Assembly (NCBI GenBank): GCA_028873075.1
Contig: JAGWND010000003.1
Location: 1 to 44,049 of the forward strand
Length of the DNA: 44,049 bases
Source of the DNA: Bacteroidota bacterium
GTDB lineage: Bacteria; Bacteroidota; Ignavibacteria; UBA10030; UBA8401
Direction: 5' to 3'
The notes below the pieces were generated by a model that was not told the origin of the DNA, made no database searches, and was given only the letters and a program-made list of their open reading frames with translations. The position numbers were made by a program, and so were the translations under genes. The stretch's first letter is position 1. Every line of letters begins with the position of its first letter. Below, in pieces: positions 7,732 through 16,662 of the stretch.

Positions 7732-8949
7732 TCAATATTCTTTCCTGTTCGCGTACACGTTCATTAACAACCCTGCCAGGATCATAAATGAACAGAGCGA
7801 AGAGCCGCCGTACGAAAGAAAAGGGAGCGGAATACCGATGACCGGCATCAGTCCAACCGACATGCCGATATTCACAAACATGTGGAAAGCAAACAACGCT
7901 GTAATGCCGAGCGCCGTAATGCTGCCGAATTTATTTTTGGCAACATGTGCGAGCTTGACGCCGTGCAGGAATAAAATTGCGAAGAGCGTGAGGATCACAA
8001 TAGCACCGATAAATCCGAATTCCTCTCCCGGAACACAGAAAATGAAATCAGTCCACTGTTTTGGTATGAAATTCAACTGTGTTTGCGTTCCGTGCAAATA
8101 TCCTTTTCCGAACAGGCCGCCTGAACCGATCGCCACTTTCGCTTGAATGACATTATAGCCGGCGCCGAGCGGGTCGTTGTTGGGATTCAGAAATGTAGAA
8201 ATTCTTTTTTGTTGATACAGGGCAAGTTTTTCGTACACAACTTGCACAAAAATGCCGACGACAGCATTTACACCGAACATCAACGAAGAAGAAAACATAT
8301 CTTCGCGCAGAAGGTACAGCGCGACCCCGACGAGAGCGAGTACAACGACAAATGTCGTTGTGCCGATCAATGCCGCGACAGCGATAATCGGCGGCGTGAG
8401 AAGCGCAACGATGAGAAACTGCGATGCACCTGCCCAGTACAAAACAGGCAGAAGCATTGCAATAAATGTAAGGGAAGTGCCGAGATCCGGTTGGAGCATA
8501 ATCAGCGCCACAGGAAGAAGCACAAAACCGCACGCTTTAAGAATGTCCGTCGTTTTGCCGATGCTGACGTCGCTTCGGCTGAGGTAGGAAGCGAGTGCGA
8601 GCAGTGTCGTTACCTTGACGAACTCGGAAGGCTGAATGCCGAACCCGCCGATGCCGAACCAGCTTGTCGAGCCGTATACTTTTTTGCCGATAGCGAGCAC
8701 AATGATGAGCAGCGCCAGTGAAAGAGCATACACGATATACGCCGAGCGCTGAATGAGGCGCAGCGGTGTCGCAAGCGCTACTATCATCAGCACCAAACCG
8801 ATTGCCGTCCACACCAACTGGTGATCAAAACTGCGTCCTGCCTGCATGTCGAATGTCGCGCTGTAAATAGAGAGCAGCCCGATAACAATCAACGCTAACG
8901 TTGTCCACAGTGTTGTATGATCAAAATGTTCTTTGAAAAAAGAATTCAA
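7732..8949 (-). CDS. rodA: RodA, SEDS-family peptidoglycan glycosyltransferase
   Basis: A polytopic SEDS protein of about 405 residues that polymerises lipid II for the elongasome together with PBP2. Around ten hydrophobic segments are visible, plus the SEDS signatures FGIQPSEFVK, PDLGTSLTF, DPLGAGYNVIQAKVAIGSGGL (in part) and FIPKQWTDFIFCVPGEEFG. The ORF track extends to 9234, but that extension runs antiparallel to sense inside mrdA and is not RodA-like. The plausible start is TTG at 8949-8947 overlapping the mrdA stop (CATTGA), giving NSFFKEHFDHTTLW before the first membrane helix; no ATG or GTG is available there. The stop-start overlap implies translational coupling with PBP2. Confidence 0.93.
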   Translation of the reverse strand: MNSFFKEHFDHTTLWTTLALIVIGLLSIYSATFDMQAGRSFDHQLVWTAIGLVLMIVALATPLRLIQRSAYIVYALSLALLIIVLAIGKKVYGSTSWFGIGGFGIQPSEFVKVTTLLALASYLSRSDVSIGKTTDILKACGFVLLPVALIMLQPDLGTSLTFIAMLLPVLYWAGASQFLIVALLTPPIIAVAALIGTTTFVVVLALVGVALYLLREDMFSSSLMFGVNAVVGIFVQVVYEKLALYQQKRISTFLNPNNDPLGAGYNVIQAKVAIGSGGLFGKGYLHGTQTQLNFIPKQWTDFIFCVPGEEFGFIGAIVILTLFAILFLHGVKLAHVAKNKFGSITALGITALFAFHMFVNIGMSVGLMPVIGIPLPFLSYGGSSLCSFMILAGLLMNVYANRKEY

Positions 8950-10856
8950 TGCCGTAAGCTTTCCGGGGAAGTTTTTACAATTTTTTGAGTTTGAATGCTG
9001 CTGCCGGGCTGAACGGCTTTCTGCACAAGTGTAACTCTTGGAGTTATCGCCGTGTCCTTCAAAGAAACAGGAGTGTTCCGTGCTGGCTGCGGCTGGATGA
9101 TTTCTCCGTACAAGTATTTTTCCATGCACAATCCGGCAATCGGTGCTGCAAAGGAGCCGCCGTAGCCCGCGTTTTCTACGAGCACACAAATTGCAATTTT
9201 CGGATGATCGAACGGCGCAAACCCGATAAACCACGCGTGCGCTTTACCGTGCGGGTTTTGTGCAGTCCCGGTTTTTCCGGCAACTTCGATGCCGGGAATC
9301 CGCGCCTCCCATCCGGTTCCGCCGGGCGACATAACACAGCGGCGCATCCCTTCACGAACAATATCCCACGTGCGTTCTGAAACGTGAATAGAATCTTTTT
9401 TGTACGCAACCGTTTCCGTCTTATGCGTCCGGTTGTTGTAAATGTAATCCACGATATGCGGCTGGTAGTGGTGCCCTTTGTTTGCCAGCATGGCACAGTA
9501 GTCCGCCATTTGCAGCGGCGTTACGCCGATTTCTCCCTGACCGATGCCGAGACTGACGAGATAGCCTTGCGTCCATTTGCCTTTTCCGTATACGCGGTTG
9601 AAATAATCGGTTGTCGGAAGCAATCCCGGGTTCTCTTCAAGAATATCAATGTCCGAAAGCTCGCCGAAACCGAATTCTTTTCCGACTGCAGCCCACGGAT
9701 CGAGTCCGACTTTGAGCATCAGTTGATAGAAGAAAACGTTGCATGATTTCTGAATTGCCTCGATGATATTCACGGAGCCGTGAACGTGTTCGTCTCTGAA
9801 AACCTTGTTTCCGAATTTGAACGAGCCGCGGCACACGATGCGGTAGTTTTCATTGACCACATGATTTTCTAATGCTGCAATTGCGAGTACCATTTTGAAT
9901 GTCGAACCGGGAGGATACCGCGTCAGCGTTGCGCGGTTGAAGAGCGGCTTGCTATCATCGTCGTTCAGCGCTTTCCATAGTTCCGGCGGCGTTACGCCGC
10001 TGAAATCGGAGAGATTGTATTCCGGCGCGCTGACCATTGCGATCACGCCGCCGTTGTTGGGGTCAACGGCGACGACAGCGCCGCAGCGATCGGTCATGAG
10101 CGATTCCGCAAGCGCCTGCACGCCGGCGTCAACGGCAAGATGAAGATCGAGTCCGTCATGGGGAGGAATATCATCTTTGCCGTTGTTGAATGTACCGATC
10201 ATTTGTCCCCTGGCGTTCTGCGAAATAAATTCATATCCTTTTTGTCCGCGTAGATATTTTTCGTACTTCGCTTCGATACCGACCGAACCGACGACATCGC
10301 CTTGCTGGTAATAATCTCCCAGCCTTTCCAATTGATAGTCGGAAATTTCCTTCACGTAACCGAGCAGGTGCGATGCGGACGCCGGTGATGCGTAATAGCG
10401 TTTCGATTCCGTTTGAATTTTTACGCCCGGCAGTTGCTCTTTATACTCCTCAAGAATCGAAAGTGTTCGGAAATCAATATCACGCTTGATGCGCGCAGGC
10501 ATGAACGGATTGTACTGCCGCGCGCGTTTGATTTTTTCGAGGATCGCCTCTTCAGGGAGGCCGAGAATCTGCGAGAGGAACGGAAGGTTCTTCTTGTTGA
10601 AATCAATCGGCGTGAGCATGACGGAATATGAGGGGCGGTTGTCAACGATGAGCTTGTCGTTGCGGTCGTAGACATAACCGCGAACCGGCTCTTCCACAAT
10701 TTTCCGGATGCTGTTCTCTTCGGATTTCTTTCCGTATTCCGCGCTGTAAATATATTGAAGCTGGTACAGCCGTCCGACAACAACAATGAACCCTAACCAC
10801 ACGACAAGGGTGATAATTGTTCTGCGCTTGCTTGAACCGAACTCTTCAGTGACCAT
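8946..10856 (-). CDS. mrdA: Penicillin-binding protein 2 (elongasome transpeptidase)
   Basis: A 636-residue class B PBP. One N-terminal membrane helix at about 14-34 is followed by the PBP dimerisation/pedestal domain (VRGYVYDRNDKLIVDNRPSYS) and a transpeptidase domain with all three motifs: SxxK as STFK (Ser318), SxN as SCN near 373, and KTG as KTGTAQ (Lys528). It cross-links peptidoglycan during side-wall growth in complex with RodA, MreC and MreD. Length and motif spacing are normal for MrdA. It starts 6 bp after the mreD stop and its stop overlaps the rodA start, so the three genes form one tight operon. Confidence 0.95.
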   Translation of the reverse strand: MVTEEFGSSKRRTIITLVVWLGFIVVVGRLYQLQYIYSAEYGKKSEENSIRKIVEEPVRGYVYDRNDKLIVDNRPSYSVMLTPIDFNKKNLPFLSQILGLPEEAILEKIKRARQYNPFMPARIKRDIDFRTLSILEEYKEQLPGVKIQTESKRYYASPASASHLLGYVKEISDYQLERLGDYYQQGDVVGSVGIEAKYEKYLRGQKGYEFISQNARGQMIGTFNNGKDDIPPHDGLDLHLAVDAGVQALAESLMTDRCGAVVAVDPNNGGVIAMVSAPEYNLSDFSGVTPPELWKALNDDDSKPLFNRATLTRYPPGSTFKMVLAIAALENHVVNENYRIVCRGSFKFGNKVFRDEHVHGSVNIIEAIQKSCNVFFYQLMLKVGLDPWAAVGKEFGFGELSDIDILEENPGLLPTTDYFNRVYGKGKWTQGYLVSLGIGQGEIGVTPLQMADYCAMLANKGHHYQPHIVDYIYNNRTHKTETVAYKKDSIHVSERTWDIVREGMRRCVMSPGGTGWEARIPGIEVAGKTGTAQNPHGKAHAWFIGFAPFDHPKIAICVLVENAGYGGSFAAPIAGLCMEKYLYGEIIQPQPARNTPVSLKDTAITPRVTLVQKAVQPGSSIQTQKIVKTSPESLRH

Positions 10857-10862
10857 ATCCTG

Positions 10863-11345
10863 TTATGCAAGCTTCCGGTGAAACGAAAAAACAGGGAACA
10901 ACGCCGTTGCTGTTGTATAAATTGTGGAAAAAATTCCGAACTGAAACACTGCTGTCCAAAAACTTATGCTTGTGCCCTGCACGAAGATTGTAAAGTACAC
11001 AATATTGTGGATAAATGATGCCAGCGCCACAACGAGAAGAAATCTGTGGCTTCCGAGCGTCTGCTCGATTTTGTTATCGCTGTAAAAATATCCCGCAAGA
11101 AACCCGGCGATAGTTTTGGAAAACGCCGATAATCCGATGAACTGACCGCCGATCAGATCAACAACGATGCCTGCTGTAAATCCGGCGATGGTAGCTGGAA
11201 TTTGTCCCGCCTGAATGGCAATATAGACGATCCACACTAACAAAACATCCGGGACAGTGTTCGCAATCGAGACGAATGGTATGATTGTCGCCTGGAGGAT
11301 AACAAGCGCCAGAGTAATCAGCGCGTACTGCACATATCGTTGCAT
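10863..11345 (-). CDS. mreD: Rod shape-determining protein MreD
   Basis: A 160-residue integral membrane protein with five or six hydrophobic segments and the MreD-typical stretches IPFVSIANTVPDVLLVWIVYIA and GIVVDLIGGQFIGLSAFSKTIAGFLAGYF (quoted in parts). It scaffolds the elongasome in the inner membrane. It is the first gene of mreD-mrdA-rodA; the mreB and mreC genes usually found upstream are not here. On the minus strand a TTGCTT-N17-TAACTT(TG) sequence ending around 11383 could be the promoter, with a TAnnTTTG-like -10, but the match is modest. The predicted mRNA leader is about 40 bases. Confidence 0.88.
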   Translation of the reverse strand: MQRYVQYALITLALVILQATIIPFVSIANTVPDVLLVWIVYIAIQAGQIPATIAGFTAGIVVDLIGGQFIGLSAFSKTIAGFLAGYFYSDNKIEQTLGSHRFLLVVALASFIHNIVYFTIFVQGTSISFWTAVFQFGIFSTIYTTATALFPVFSFHRKLA

Positions 11346-11548
11346 GAACTGCGGAACGCCAAGGGATTAAAAATAAGTTTCCCAAAGTTAGCAGAAATTC
11401 GTGTAAGAAGCAATGAATTCCATCTCATTCAGGATGTTTCTATTCGGCAAACCTTTAACGCGGTGTGTTGTCCAACGAGTTGAAAAACCCCTTTGGCAGA
11501 CAAGCCAGCCTTCATTTCAAGAAAAAATTTGGAGTAAAGGAGGTTCGT

Positions 11549-11875
11549 ATGAAAAAGCTCATTGGTTTTGTTTTTGCCGCAGTTCTGGTAAGCGGTTGTT
11601 ACACGGAGCTTCAAACATTGAATGAAGAAAGCTCATCTACCCCTCAACCAATAATTGAATATGTGCCCGTACCCATACTCATACCCGTGCCCGTTCCTGC
11701 GCCGCCTCCGCCGCATCCTTATCCTCCTCGACCGACTCCTATTTCGCCGCCAATTATTGTAGCGCCTACTTCACCAGCCCCTCCGCCGCAACCGCCGCGA
11801 GTGCGCACGGGGGGTGCAACGCGAGGCGGGAACAGCCAAACCAGCGCGAGGGAAAGAACGCGTTCTTCGCGGTAA
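11549..11875 (+). CDS. Short proline-rich lipoprotein
   Basis: A 108-residue protein starting MKKLIGFVFAAVLVSGC, a lipoprotein signal with Cys17. The rest is a proline-rich, low-complexity rod (VPVPILIPVPVPAPPPPHP...) and a basic Ser/Thr/Arg tail, with no folded domain. The ORF track starts at 11465, but AAGGAGG at 11537-11543 sits six bases before the ATG at 11549 and the signal peptide begins there, so that start is preferred. A proline-rich tether could span the periplasm or stiffen an envelope link; this is inference. Family not recognised. It lies upstream of the PEBP lipoprotein on the same strand. Confidence 0.75.
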   Translation: MKKLIGFVFAAVLVSGCYTELQTLNEESSSTPQPIIEYVPVPILIPVPVPAPPPPHPYPPRPTPISPPIIVAPTSPAPPPQPPRVRTGGATRGGNSQTSARERTRSSR

Positions 11876-11936
11876 GTGCACGTTGTATCCGTTCAGGAAT
11901 TTTCTTAGCTTCCCATTGTACGAAAGAAAGTGAAGT

Positions 11937-12494
11937 ATGAATAAAATTCTCACGTGCTGCATTCTTTCTTTTCTTCTCATGGATTGCAGTCAGCGTCCTG
12001 TTCAAAGTCGATCTGTAGCGAAAGGAGTTGACCCGATGAGCATCACTGTGATCAGCGCCGCCTTCAACGACGGAGAGCTGATCCCGAAGAAGTTTACGTG
12101 CGACGGGGCGAACATCTCACCCGCATTGACATGGTCATCGTTTCCTGCACGAACAAAGACGTTTGCGATTATTGCAGATGATCCCGATGCGCCGGCGGGG
12201 ACATGGGTGCATTGGGTCGTGTTCAACATCCCGCAATCCGTTGCAACGCTTTCGGAAAATATTCCGCACGACGAAATTCTTTCCAACGGAGCAAAACAGG
12301 GGAAAAATGATTTTGGCGATATCGGCTACGGCGGTCCGTGCCCTCCGCGCGGAACGCACAGGTATTTTTTCAAAATGTACGCTCTCGATACAGCGTTAAA
12401 CCTCGAAGCCGGATGCACAAAAGAGGACTTGCTCGATGCAATGCACGGGCATATTTTGGCGCAAGGTCAGTTGATGGGACGGTATCATCACTAA
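11937..12494 (+). CDS. YbhB/YbcL (PEBP) family protein, probable lipoprotein
   Basis: A 185-residue member of the phosphatidylethanolamine-binding/Raf-kinase-inhibitor-like family, shown by FTCDGANISPALTW, ADDPDAPAGTWVHWVVFNIP, the YGGPCPPRGTHRYFF ligand-pocket motif and HGHILAQGQLMGRYHH at the end. Residues 1-17 (...LSFLLMDC) look like a lipoprotein signal, unlike the cytoplasmic E. coli homologues; the core would start at MSITVISAAF if that extension were not translated. The bacterial function is poorly known; ligand binding is the conserved property. Its stop overlaps the next start by one base (TAATG), so the two are probably coupled. Confidence 0.88.
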   Translation: MNKILTCCILSFLLMDCSQRPVQSRSVAKGVDPMSITVISAAFNDGELIPKKFTCDGANISPALTWSSFPARTKTFAIIADDPDAPAGTWVHWVVFNIPQSVATLSENIPHDEILSNGAKQGKNDFGDIGYGGPCPPRGTHRYFFKMYALDTALNLEAGCTKEDLLDAMHGHILAQGQLMGRYHH

Positions 12495-13075
12495 TGCCTC
12501 CCGGTGCTTCGGAATCGTATCCGTACCTTGTTGAATTTGCCCGCGAGCTTGTTCCGCAGCCGCGCCGCGTTCTCGATGTCGGCGTTGGATTCGGGACAAT
12601 CGGATTTCTCGTTCGAAATTATTTTGAAGCGAAAGAACATTTGCGTTTTTCAAAGCGCGAGTGGAAAGTCACGCTTATCGGCATAGAAATTTACAAAGAT
12701 TCCATTCATTCTCTGCAAAAAGAAATCTACAACTCAATTGTTATCGGCGATGTGTTTGAAGAAGCGGAAAAGTTGGGAGCATTCGATCTTATTTTTCTCG
12801 GCGATATTATTGAGCATTTTGCAAAAAGAGACGGGCACCGTTTGCTTTCACTGCTGCTTCAGCGCACAAAGTATGTGGTTATTGCGACACCGCTCGGATT
12901 TAAAAAGCAAGGTGCAGTCGGAAGGAATGTTCACGAAGCGCACAAATCGGGATGGGTGCCGAAGGATTTCAAAAAATATTCTGTTGCGAAAAGTGCAGTT
13001 GTGCCGAGAATTCGGAAGAAAGAAAAAGTGTTGGTAGCAGCGTTACGGGGACATGGTAATGGAAAGCTCTCATAA
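12494..13075 (+). CDS. Class I SAM-dependent methyltransferase
   Basis: About 193 residues. Motif I is VLDVGVGFGTIGFLV, followed by an acidic loop (GIEIYKD), and FDLIFLGDIIEHF fits motif IV; the end is basic. Overall it looks like a UbiE/BioC-type Rossmann methyltransferase of unknown substrate. The ORF track begins at 12338 inside the PEBP gene, but ATG 12494 overlaps that gene's TAA and gives a normal domain start (MPPGASESYPYLVEF). The overlap implies translational coupling to the PEBP lipoprotein, although a functional link is not evident. It is convergent with mutS. Confidence 0.82.
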   Translation: MPPGASESYPYLVEFARELVPQPRRVLDVGVGFGTIGFLVRNYFEAKEHLRFSKREWKVTLIGIEIYKDSIHSLQKEIYNSIVIGDVFEEAEKLGAFDLIFLGDIIEHFAKRDGHRLLSLLLQRTKYVVIATPLGFKKQGAVGRNVHEAHKSGWVPKDFKKYSVAKSAVVPRIRKKEKVLVAALRGHGNGKLS

Positions 13076-13148
13076 ATCTCTCGCGAAGCCCCAAAGAAAC
13101 CAAGAATTATTTTTCAGGTTTTGCTTTGCGCCGGGCGTCTTTGCGTAA
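13076..13148. repeat. Degenerate dispersed repeat between convergent genes
   Basis: This short convergent gap carries a phrase of the type ctcgcgaagccccaaagaaac...tttgcgccgggcgtctttgcg, reminiscent of the 'ctttgcgtctttgcgagg' dispersed repeats common in related genomes. No canonical terminator hairpin with a T-run is seen. Confidence 0.35.
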
Positions 13149-15818
13149 TCAGAGATTCTCTTTCAGTTTTGCCAGAACCTTCAGTGCTTCGAGCGGCGTC
13201 AGTGAATTGATATCAAGAGTGCGGATCGCGTCGCGCAGTTCGTCATCTTTCATTTCGAACATGGTGATTTGCGTAGTTGAAGGGATGTCTGCAATTTTTT
13301 GCTTGATGTTCCGGGCCTCTTTTTTGTCCGAAGGGCTTTCGCCGTGTGCAGAGAGCTGCGATGATTCCAAATTTGCAAGGATGGTTTTCGCTCGTTCCGT
13401 TACTGTTTCCGGTACGCCTGCCATTTTTGCGACTTGGATTCCGTACGAATGATCAGCGGTTCCTTGCGTAACCGTGTGGAGAAAAACGACCTTGTCCCCG
13501 TACTCGCGCACATCAACTTTGTAATTTTTGATTCTCGGAAGCAACTCGGCAAGCTCGTTCAGTTCATGATAATGCGTTGCGAACAGCGTTCGCGCCCCGA
13601 TATGCTCGTGAAGAAATTCCGTGAGCGCCCACGCGATACTGATGCCGTCGAATGTGCTCGTGCCGCGTCCGACTTCATCGAGTAAAATCAAACTGTGCGA
13701 CGTTGCACGGTTGACAATATTCGCCGCTTCGTGCATTTCCACGAGGAACGTGCTTTCGCCCGATGCAATATTGTCGCTCGCACCGACGCGCGTGAAAATA
13801 TTGTCTACCAGACCGATGACAGCTTTTTTTGCCGGAACGAACGAGCCAATCTGGGCAAGCAGCACGATCAATCCGACTTGGCGAAGGAACGACGATTTCC
13901 CGCTCATGTTTGGCCCGGTGATAATCAAAATTTGGTTCGATGTTGTATCGAGCGAAACAGAATTCGGCACGTACTGTTCGCCGGGCGGGAGGAGAATTTC
14001 GATAACAGGATGGCGCCCATCTTCAATAATAAGCGAAGTTGATGCATTCACTTCGGGTTGTGTATAGCGATTTTCGTGCGCAACTTGTGCGAGCGAGACC
14101 AGACAATCAAGGGTGGCAATGGTCTGTGCATTTCCCTGAATTGCTGCTGCGTGTTCGGCAATTCTCATTCGGAGCGCCGAAAACAATTCTGTTTCCAGTG
14201 CAAGAATTTTTTCCTCCGCATGAAGAATTTTCTCCTCATATTCTTTCAACTCGGGCGTGACGTACCGTTCCGCGTTCGTCATCGTTTGTTTGCGGATGTA
14301 ATCCTGCGGAGCTTTGTTTTTATTAGCATTCGTGATTTCGATGTAGTAGCCGAAGACATTGTTGAAACCGATTTTCAGTGACGCAATGCCCGTGCGCTCG
14401 CGCTCTTTCTTTTGAAGATTCGCGATCCATTCTTTCGCCGAATGTGCAAGCGTTGTCAGCTCGTCAAGCTCGGCATTGTAGCCGCGGCGGATAACGCCCC
14501 CTTCAACAAGTGTTGCTGGCGGGTTATCGGCAATCGCTTTTTCGATTTCATCGGCAAGAAAATCCAACGGCTGCAACGCTGTATCGATGTCGGCAAGCGC
14601 CGAAATGGACTCTGCCTTCCTTGCTTCGTTCCCAAACCCTGTCTGGGAACGACCTTCGCTCAAAATATTTTTGAGCGAGGGAATTCTTCTGAGTATGAAT
14701 TTCATCGCCGTAACGTCGCGCGGCATTGCTCTGCCGGTAGCAATTTTCGCAATGAGCCGCTCAATGTCCCCGATTTCCGCAAGCTCATCCTGCAATTTTT
14801 TTCGGACCGAAGAATGCTGAACCAGAAACGCGACGCCGTTCGAGCGCCAGCGAATTTCTTCCAATTTCTTTAGCGGATGTGCGACCCATTTTTTCAGCAG
14901 ACGTCCGCCCATTGGCGTGCCTGTTTTATCGAGCACGGAAAAAAGCGTTCCCTCCGATGCGCCGCCGAACGACGAGGTGATTTCTAAATTTCGTTTTGTT
15001 GAAGGATCGAGGACGATGGTTTCCGAGATTTCGTGCGGAACAATTTTCGAGATGTGCGCGAGGTTCGCTTTCTGTGTTTCGTTCAGGTAATGCATCGCTG
15101 CGCCTGCGGCAACAACGCCGATACGCATTTCATCGATGCCGAAGCCTTTCAGGGACTGTGTTTTGAAATGGCGCGCGAGCGTTTCAAAACCGTATTCAAA
15201 ATTGAACAGCCAATCGTCGAGCGTTGAAAAAATTCCTTTATAGCTTGTGCGAAGAATGTTTTGCAGCGTTTCTTTGTCCCGTTTCTGAACGACAATTTCC
15301 GACGGTGTAATGGAATGAATTTGCTGCTCGAGTATTTTGAGCGGAATCTCCGAGCATGCAAATTCGCCGGTCGAAATATCCACGAATGAAAATCCGGCGA
15401 CGTCATCTGCAGCGGTAAGCGCATTCGGGAGTGCAATGGCGGCAAGGTAATTATTCTGTTTTTGGTCGAGCACCTTGTCGGAAAACGCGACACCCGGCGT
15501 CACGACTTCAATGACGTCCCGCTTCACAATTCCTTTGGCGAATTTCGGGTCTTCAAGTTGTTCGCACACGGCGACGCGAAGCCCCGCTTTCAATAATTTC
15601 GGCAGGTACGCATCGAGAGCGTGATGCGGAAAGCCCGCGAGCGGCACTTCGCCCGCTGCGCCGTTGCCGCGGCGTGTCAGCGTGATGCCGAGAACGCGCG
15701 AAGTGATTTTTGCGTCGTCATCGAATGTCTCGAAAAAATCTCCCATGCGAAAAAGAAGTATTGTGCCGGGATACTTCGCTTTCACCTGAGCGTACTGTTT
15801 CATCAGCGGCGTTGACAT
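13149..15818 (-). CDS. mutS: DNA mismatch repair ATPase MutS
   Basis: About 889 residues. It has the mismatch-wedge Phe-x-Glu in MGDFFETF (F28, E30), connector, lever/clamp domains (GFNNVFGYYIEITNANKNK) and an ATPase with GPNMSGKSSFLRQ as Walker A and LILLDEVGRGTSTFDG as Walker B. QITMFE near the C-terminus fits a sliding-clamp binding motif. It recognises mispairs and recruits MutL. The start is MSTPLMKQYAQ at 15818, where homologues begin; the ORF track's 30 extra residues are not conserved-looking. The lever region carries a ~12-residue insertion (SEGRSQTGFGNEARK) relative to E. coli MutS, encoded by two tandem palindromes. It is divergent from the DUF1573 gene. Confidence 0.95.
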   Translation of the reverse strand: MSTPLMKQYAQVKAKYPGTILLFRMGDFFETFDDDAKITSRVLGITLTRRGNGAAGEVPLAGFPHHALDAYLPKLLKAGLRVAVCEQLEDPKFAKGIVKRDVIEVVTPGVAFSDKVLDQKQNNYLAAIALPNALTAADDVAGFSFVDISTGEFACSEIPLKILEQQIHSITPSEIVVQKRDKETLQNILRTSYKGIFSTLDDWLFNFEYGFETLARHFKTQSLKGFGIDEMRIGVVAAGAAMHYLNETQKANLAHISKIVPHEISETIVLDPSTKRNLEITSSFGGASEGTLFSVLDKTGTPMGGRLLKKWVAHPLKKLEEIRWRSNGVAFLVQHSSVRKKLQDELAEIGDIERLIAKIATGRAMPRDVTAMKFILRRIPSLKNILSEGRSQTGFGNEARKAESISALADIDTALQPLDFLADEIEKAIADNPPATLVEGGVIRRGYNAELDELTTLAHSAKEWIANLQKKERERTGIASLKIGFNNVFGYYIEITNANKNKAPQDYIRKQTMTNAERYVTPELKEYEEKILHAEEKILALETELFSALRMRIAEHAAAIQGNAQTIATLDCLVSLAQVAHENRYTQPEVNASTSLIIEDGRHPVIEILLPPGEQYVPNSVSLDTTSNQILIITGPNMSGKSSFLRQVGLIVLLAQIGSFVPAKKAVIGLVDNIFTRVGASDNIASGESTFLVEMHEAANIVNRATSHSLILLDEVGRGTSTFDGISIAWALTEFLHEHIGARTLFATHYHELNELAELLPRIKNYKVDVREYGDKVVFLHTVTQGTADHSYGIQVAKMAGVPETVTERAKTILANLESSQLSAHGESPSDKKEARNIKQKIADIPSTTQITMFEMKDDELRDAIRTLDINSLTPLEALKVLAKLKENL
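14626..14652. repeat. Palindrome TCGTTCCCA...TGGGAACGA inside mutS
   Basis: Two perfect 9-bp arms (14626-14634 and 14644-14652) flank 9 bases. The element resembles the dispersed GTTCCCAGAC...GTCTGGGAAC repeats of many bacterial genomes. Here it is translated in frame, contributing about TGFGNEA to MutS. Confidence 0.65.
14656..14678. repeat. Perfect stem-loop TCGCTCAAAA-tat-TTTTGAGCGA inside mutS
   Basis: A perfect 10-bp stem with a 3-nt loop lies three bases from the preceding palindrome. The pair forms a composite palindromic unit within coding sequence, translated as part of LKNILSEGRS. Confidence 0.7.
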
Positions 15819-15936
15819 GGAAAGAAGGTAGCCAAAAAATGAGCGCCAATCAAGAATTGAAATTCGAGAGAAGTTTTGGTAGCTTATTTTATCCCGAAAT
15901 GCAGGCATACGACCTCAAAACAATTTAGGTGTGACG

Positions 15937-16662
15937 ATGAAACGGATTCTATCAACATTGATTGCCTTTCTTGGATTCTCGGCGGTGTTTTTCCCGCTAT
16001 TGAATAATGCCGCGCTTGCCCAGTTCACAAAAGATTTACACCCGAAACTTGTTGTGGGCAGTCTCGAAGTTCACTGGGGATTGATCCGCGCCGGCACGCT
16101 GAAGATCACCCGCATAGCGTTGAAAAATGCCGGCACCGACACGCTGAAAATTCTTCACGTCCAAACATCGTGCGGATGCACAACGGTGAAGCCTTCGAAA
16201 CCGGTATTGCTTCCGGGAGAATCGGACACGTTGGTTGTGCAATTCAATTCCACCGGCTATCAAGGCGACGTGAAAAAGTATGTAGACATTGAAACAAACG
16301 ACCCGTCATCTCCGTTTGTTACAGTAAAATTTTTCGGAACCGTTCATGCAATTTTGGAGTCGACGACATTTACGTCATATCTCTGGTTAGGAGGCGTTCC
16401 CGTCGGCAAAGGGTTGAAAAAAAGTTTTACTCTTCGCAATACAACGGATCATCCTGTAACTGTGAAAACGGCGGAGATGCATTCCGGTGAATTATCGTTC
16501 ACAACAAAACAGCGGACAATTATGCCCGCAGATTCTGCGACATTCACATTTACCCTCACGCCTCTGCGGACAGGCTTAGAAAGCAAGAGGATTGTTCTGA
16601 AAACGGATGACGCAAATCAGACAGAAGTCCCGATTCTCATCACTTTTACCGGCGTGCAATGA
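15937..16662 (+). CDS. DUF1573-domain exported protein
   Basis: About 241 residues with a signal peptide ending NAALAQ. The DUF1573 signature (KNAGTDTLKILHVQTSCGCTTV, then PGESDTLVVQFNSTGYQG, in parts) is present, followed by a second immunoglobulin-like beta-sandwich (residues ~140-240). DUF1573 proteins are ASPM/SPD2/Hydin-like periplasmic or surface beta-sandwich proteins of unknown function, abundant in Bacteroidota. ATG 15937 is preferred to the GTG at 15931. Its stop overlaps the phosphatase start (ATGA), so the two are translationally coupled. A weak TTGAAA-N17-TAGCTT at 15857-15885 could be the promoter. Confidence 0.85.
   Translation: MKRILSTLIAFLGFSAVFFPLLNNAALAQFTKDLHPKLVVGSLEVHWGLIRAGTLKITRIALKNAGTDTLKILHVQTSCGCTTVKPSKPVLLPGESDTLVVQFNSTGYQGDVKKYVDIETNDPSSPFVTVKFFGTVHAILESTTFTSYLWLGGVPVGKGLKKSFTLRNTTDHPVTVKTAEMHSGELSFTTKQRTIMPADSATFTFTLTPLRTGLESKRIVLKTDDANQTEVPILITFTGVQ

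Noticed and set aside
8143-8721. 192-aa plus-strand ORF
   Set aside because: It is antisense to rodA; its skewed charged composition reflects the complement of membrane-helix codons.
8950-9234. Upstream extension of the rodA ORF
   Set aside because: It runs through the 3' part of mrdA in another frame and has no SEDS similarity; the TTG overlap start explains the gene better.
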